From Prevotella sp. UBA7782 (GTDB taxonomy: Bacteria > Bacteroidota > Bacteroidia > Bacteroidales > Bacteroidaceae), in assembly GCA_002480935.1 (NCBI GenBank), contig DLDC01000092.1:1-17256 (forward strand): a DNA stretch of 17,256 nt, in the 5' to 3' direction. Position numbers and translations under genes: made by a program. The notes beneath the pieces were generated by a model. That model was not told the DNA's origin. It ran no database searches and saw only the letters and a list, made by a program, of their open reading frames with translations. This document shows positions 14,562 through 17,256 of this stretch, piece by piece. Each line of letters starts with the position of its first letter. Position 1 is the first letter of the stretch.

Positions 14562-15571
14562 AACCCATCAAGGACATTGAACTTCAGAACATCAGCCGCT
14601 ATCGTGGCGAACTGATGGGAGCTGCCATGCTGTTTGTCATTCTCTTCCATGTGGGACTGCCCCGAGAGGATGCCTTTTACGGTCTTCGCCGAATAGGAAA
14701 CATAGGTGTAGACATGTTCCTCTTCCTCAGTGGAGTGGGCCTTTGGTTCTCTTGGACCAAGCGCCCGTCGCTCAAGCACTTCTTTACGAGGCGTTACCTG
14801 AGAATTTATCCTGCCTGGCTCATCATCGCATGTCTGTTTTATATCCCCGACTTTTTAGGCCCCCGGCAGTTCAGTACCAACATCATCGACCTCTTGGGCG
14901 ATGTACTTATCAACTGGGACTTCTGGCTTCACGATGAGCTAAGCTTCTGGTATATACCCGCAACCATGATGCTTTACCTCTTTGCCCCCGCCTATATGCA
15001 GCTCATCATCAAGCATCCCGTCTATCGTTGGCTGCCCGTTGTGATGATTATGTGGTGCATCCTGGTGCAGTATGTCACCCCCATTCATGCCGCCGTGGGT
15101 CATCTTGAGATATTCTGGAGCCGTGTTCCCATCTTCTTCATAGGCATTAACTTTGGCCAGGCAGTGAAAGAAAAGCGTTGCATGGACGGTGCTTCGCTAT
15201 GGCTCATCGTGCTTGTTTTTGTCATGGCCTTTGCTTCCAGCGTCTTCCTTGAGCAGGTCAGGCATGGTCAGTTTCCGCTTTTCATCGAGCGCATGCTCTA
15301 TATACCGCTCACCGTGACGGCCATTCTGCTTCTCAACCGGGTGTTTCGTCGCACCCCAAAATGGTTCAACGCAACCTTCAGAGAGGTAGGTGCGCTGAGC
15401 CTGGAGGCCTATCTCATCCACCTGCACTTTGTTTTGGTGCATATAGAGAGGTTTCATTGGAGCTATTGGCCCACCTTCCTGGTTTGTATAGCCATCACCA
15501 TGCCGTTGGCATGGCTCCTGCATAAGATAGTAGAACTGGGTGTTAAGCCCTTAGAAAATAAGGTAAAATGA
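14558..15571 (+). CDS. Acyltransferase family 3 membrane protein (second copy)
   Basis: A second AT3-type membrane acyltransferase of 337 residues, clearly different from its neighbour. The N-terminal block reads GELMGAAMLFVILFHVG with the family histidine H31, followed by IGVDMFLFLSGVGLWFSW and RRYLRIYPAWLI, the usual second and third helix signatures. A late helix carries LEAYLIHLHFVLVH. About ten membrane helices and no extra soluble domain are visible. It starts by an ATGA overlap with the upstream gene and ends by an ATGA overlap with the prenyltransferase-like gene. The close coupling suggests that the same polymer or lipid is modified, perhaps at a different position from the first copy, but this is inferred only from position. 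Confidence 0.85.
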   Translation: MKPIKDIELQNISRYRGELMGAAMLFVILFHVGLPREDAFYGLRRIGNIGVDMFLFLSGVGLWFSWTKRPSLKHFFTRRYLRIYPAWLIIACLFYIPDFLGPRQFSTNIIDLLGDVLINWDFWLHDELSFWYIPATMMLYLFAPAYMQLIIKHPVYRWLPVVMIMWCILVQYVTPIHAAVGHLEIFWSRVPIFFIGINFGQAVKEKRCMDGASLWLIVLVFVMAFASSVFLEQVRHGQFPLFIERMLYIPLTVTAILLLNRVFRRTPKWFNATFREVGALSLEAYLIHLHFVLVHIERFHWSYWPTFLVCIAITMPLAWLLHKIVELGVKPLENKVK

Positions 15572-16446
15572 AAGATTTGATACGCCTCATCCGTCCCAAG
15601 CAGTGGATTAAGAGTGCCATTGTTTTTGCCCCTGTGTTCTTCGGTGGGGCCTTCTTTCATGCGTCGGCATTGCTTCTGTCGCTCTTGGCGGCCATAGCGT
15701 TCAGCTTTGTGGCCTCTTCCATCTATTGTCTTAATGACATCATCGACGTAGAGGCCGACCGCCGTCATCCCGTCAAGTGTCATCGGCCCATTGCTTCAGG
15801 CCGTGTGAGCATCAGGCAGGCCTATATGCTCATGGCCGTCATGGCCTTGCTGGGTTTTGGCTTAGCCTTTCTGCTGCCGCAGGGTGCACTTTCTGTTGCG
15901 GGCGTGCTTGCCTTTTATTGGTTTCTTAACATAGCTTATTGCCTGAGTCTTAAGCAATATGCCATCATCGATGTGTGCATAGTAGCCTTCGGCTTTGTGC
16001 TTCGTTTGTTGGTGGGCAGCTTTGCTACGGGCGTGGTTCTGAGTAAGTGGATTGTCCTGATGACCTTCCTGCTCATGCTCTTCCTCTCGTTTGCCAAGCG
16101 CAGAGACGATGTGGTGCGCATGAACGAGACGGGTGAGGCACCGCGGAAAAACACCATTCGCTACAACCTCACCTTCATTAACCAGGCCATAACCATCACC
16201 GCTTCGGTCACGTTGGTATGCTATATCATGTACACCATGAGCCCGGAGGCCATCGCAAGCTCACATTCCAACTACCTGTATCTCACGTCTGTGTATGTCG
16301 TTGTGGGGCTTATGCGTTACATTCAGCTAGCCGTGGTAGACAAGAAGAGCGGCGATCCCACCAAAGTGATGCTCTACGACCACGTCACGCAAGTCATTCT
16401 GCTGGCCTGGTGCATCACTTATTTGCTTCTCATTTATTTCTGTTAG
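15568..16446 (+). CDS. Decaprenyl-phosphate phosphoribosyltransferase-like UbiA-fold enzyme
   Basis: A 292-residue membrane enzyme of the UbiA superfamily, in the branch that joins polyprenyl phosphate to 5-phosphoribosyl diphosphate (mycobacterial Rv3806c type) rather than prenylating quinone precursors. The opening IRPKQWIKSAIVFAPVFFGG, the first Asp-rich motif NDIIDVEADRRHPVK at 56-70 (D57, D60, D64) with the following RPIASG, and the second motif AYCLSLKQYAIIDVCIVA (123-140, D135) all follow the phosphoribosyltransferase pattern closely. SKW at 159-161, KRRDD at 177-181 and the late GDPTKVMLYDHVTQ also fit. About eight to nine membrane helices are present. It is followed after 4 bases by a HAD-IB phosphatase gene and then a GtrA gene, the partners expected for a polyprenyl-phosphate-pentose pathway. 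The exact lipid (deca- or undecaprenyl) is not shown. Confidence 0.9.
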   Translation: MKDLIRLIRPKQWIKSAIVFAPVFFGGAFFHASALLLSLLAAIAFSFVASSIYCLNDIIDVEADRRHPVKCHRPIASGRVSIRQAYMLMAVMALLGFGLAFLLPQGALSVAGVLAFYWFLNIAYCLSLKQYAIIDVCIVAFGFVLRLLVGSFATGVVLSKWIVLMTFLLMLFLSFAKRRDDVVRMNETGEAPRKNTIRYNLTFINQAITITASVTLVCYIMYTMSPEAIASSHSNYLYLTSVYVVVGLMRYIQLAVVDKKSGDPTKVMLYDHVTQVILLAWCITYLLLIYFC

Positions 16447-16450
16447 CGCC

Positions 16451-17044
16451 ATGAAAGTATATGCATTCGACTTCGATGGCACGCTCACCACGCGCGACAC
16501 GCTCATAGCCATCTTCAGATATGCCCGTGGCGACGCCTTCACCTTGCTTGCTTTTCTGCTCTATTCGCCTTTGCTGGTGCTCATGAAACTTCATCTTTAT
16601 CCTAACTGGAAGGTCAAGCAGCTCATGTTCGGCTACTTTTTCAAGGGTATGAAGTTAAAGGATTTCAATGATTTATGCGAGCGTTTTGCCAAGGACAACC
16701 GCCACTTGCTCCGCCCCAGGGGCATGGAAACTGTGGCCGAAGCGTTGCGTGAGGGCAGCGAGGTGCTTGTGGTAAGCGCTAGTTTAGATAATTGGGTGCG
16801 CCCCTTCTTTGACGGTATGCAGGGTCATTTGCATGTTTTGTGCACCCGGCCAGATGTAAGAAACGGAGTGCTCACCGGCAAGTTTATCACCAAAAACTGT
16901 TATGGCAGCGAGAAGGTGAGGCGCATAGAGAGATGCTTTCCCTACAGAGAGCAATATGAGTTGATAGCCTTCGGCGATAGTCGGGGGGATAAGGAGATGT
17001 TGGAATATGCAGACAAAGGATATTATAAGCCGTTTAGGCGGTAA
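16451..17044 (+). CDS. HAD-IB family phosphatase
   Basis: A 197-residue HAD-superfamily phosphohydrolase of subfamily IB. Motif I is FDFDGTLT with nucleophile D7 and acid D9. Motif II is VVSAS at 107-111, motif III is K155 in GSEKVRRI, and motif IV is GDSRGDKEM at 175-183 (D176, D180). The cap is helical, with a hydrophobic stretch at about 29-50 (FTLLAFLLYSPLLVLMKL) that could tether it to the membrane. From its position directly after the phosphoribosyltransferase-like gene I infer that it removes the 5-phosphate from polyprenyl-phosphoryl-5-phosphoribose. Phosphatidylglycerophosphatase C or a SerB-like phosphatase are alternatives that sequence alone does not exclude. Its last 38 bases overlap the start of the GtrA gene. 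Confidence 0.85.
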   Translation: MKVYAFDFDGTLTTRDTLIAIFRYARGDAFTLLAFLLYSPLLVLMKLHLYPNWKVKQLMFGYFFKGMKLKDFNDLCERFAKDNRHLLRPRGMETVAEALREGSEVLVVSASLDNWVRPFFDGMQGHLHVLCTRPDVRNGVLTGKFITKNCYGSEKVRRIERCFPYREQYELIAFGDSRGDKEMLEYADKGYYKPFRR

Positions 17045-17256
17045 GTCTTTAGGGCAAGTCATCCGTTTTGGCATCGTGGGTGTGGCCGCTACAGCCATAC
17101 AGGCGGTGCTCTATCAGGTGCTGGTGGGCTGGCTTCGGGCCGAGCTGGCCAATGCCATAGCCTATGTGGTGAGCTTCATCTTCAACTATGTGGCCTCCAC
17201 GCGCTTCACTTTCCGCGTCAAGTCATCCGCCCGCCGGGGTGCCGGCTTTCTGCTTT
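17007..17256 (+). CDS. GtrA family membrane protein, N-terminal part
   Basis: The start of a GtrA-type small membrane protein, cut off by the window edge after 83 codons. From the ATG at 17007 it begins MQTKDIISRLGGKSL, then VIRFGIVGVAATAIQAVLY (first helix) and NAIAYVVSFIFNYVASTRF plus TFRV (second helix and the conserved family segment). No in-frame stop occurs before the edge. GtrA proteins have four helices and about 120-150 residues, and are linked with movement or scaffolding of polyprenyl-linked sugars. Mycobacterial Rv3789, next to the DprE1/DprE2 genes, is a relevant relative. The start overlaps the HAD gene by 38 bases; I find no better start in frame. Confidence 0.85.
   Translation, partial: MQTKDIISRLGGKSLGQVIRFGIVGVAATAIQAVLYQVLVGWLRAELANAIAYVVSFIFNYVASTRFTFRVKSSARRGAGFLL

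Noticed and set aside
15568..16446. Quinone (UbiA or MenA) prenyltransferase
   Set aside because: The Asp-rich motif context (NDIIDVEADRRHPVK, RPIASG) and the neighbours fit phosphoribosyl-polyprenyl synthesis; no quinone genes are nearby.
16451..17044. Phosphoserine phosphatase (serB)
   Set aside because: HAD-IB motifs are shared, but there is no serine pathway context and a hydrophobic segment suggests a membrane lipid substrate; kept only as an alternative.

Overview
The window looks like a chromosomal segment of a member of the Bacteroidota, most likely Prevotella or a close relative. Three things point there: the DUF4290 gene (a family confined to Bacteroidota) next to murA, several exact matches to the Bacteroidota -7 promoter consensus TAnnTTTG, and protein sequences of the Bacteroides/Prevotella type throughout. 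Base composition is moderate and genes are tightly packed. No tRNA, rRNA, IS element, integrase or CRISPR array is visible.

Region 1 (1-2435, + strand) holds the 3' end of gltB and complete gltD, the two subunits of NADPH glutamate synthase for ammonia assimilation. They end at a bidirectional hairpin shared with a convergent gene for a compact secondary sigma-70 factor (2523-3149, - strand). Upstream of the sigma gene is a 420-bp gap with an exact -7 promoter match, a very AT-rich block of four perfectly phased 22-bp repeat units, and a strong terminator belonging to the next operon.

Region 2 (3570-9366, all - strand) is a six-gene housekeeping operon read in the order tsaB, DUF4290 gene, murA, rimM, dxr, rseP. 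It covers tRNA t6A modification, the first committed step of peptidoglycan synthesis, 16S rRNA maturation, the committed step of MEP isoprenoid synthesis, and a site-2 protease. MurA carries Asp in place of the usual active-site Cys, which predicts insensitivity to fosfomycin.

Region 3 (9458-11492, + strand) runs divergently from region 2: yicC, gmk and nadD (RNA turnover, GMP kinase, NAD synthesis), nearly without gaps and closed by a small terminator.

Region 4 (11669 to the end, + strand) is a translationally coupled envelope cluster under its own promoter. It encodes a phosphoethanolamine-transferase-like membrane protein, two unlike acyltransferase-3 membrane proteins, a UbiA-fold enzyme closely resembling decaprenyl-phosphate phosphoribosyltransferase, a HAD-IB phosphatase, and the start of a GtrA-type membrane protein. 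The last three match the early steps of the mycobacterial route to polyprenyl-phosphate-linked pentofuranose (ribose or arabinose). The cluster is therefore best read as making and decorating a pentofuranose-containing surface glycan or glycolipid, and it is the most interesting part of the window. Enzymes for the later steps (DprE1/DprE2-like) would be expected just past the right edge.
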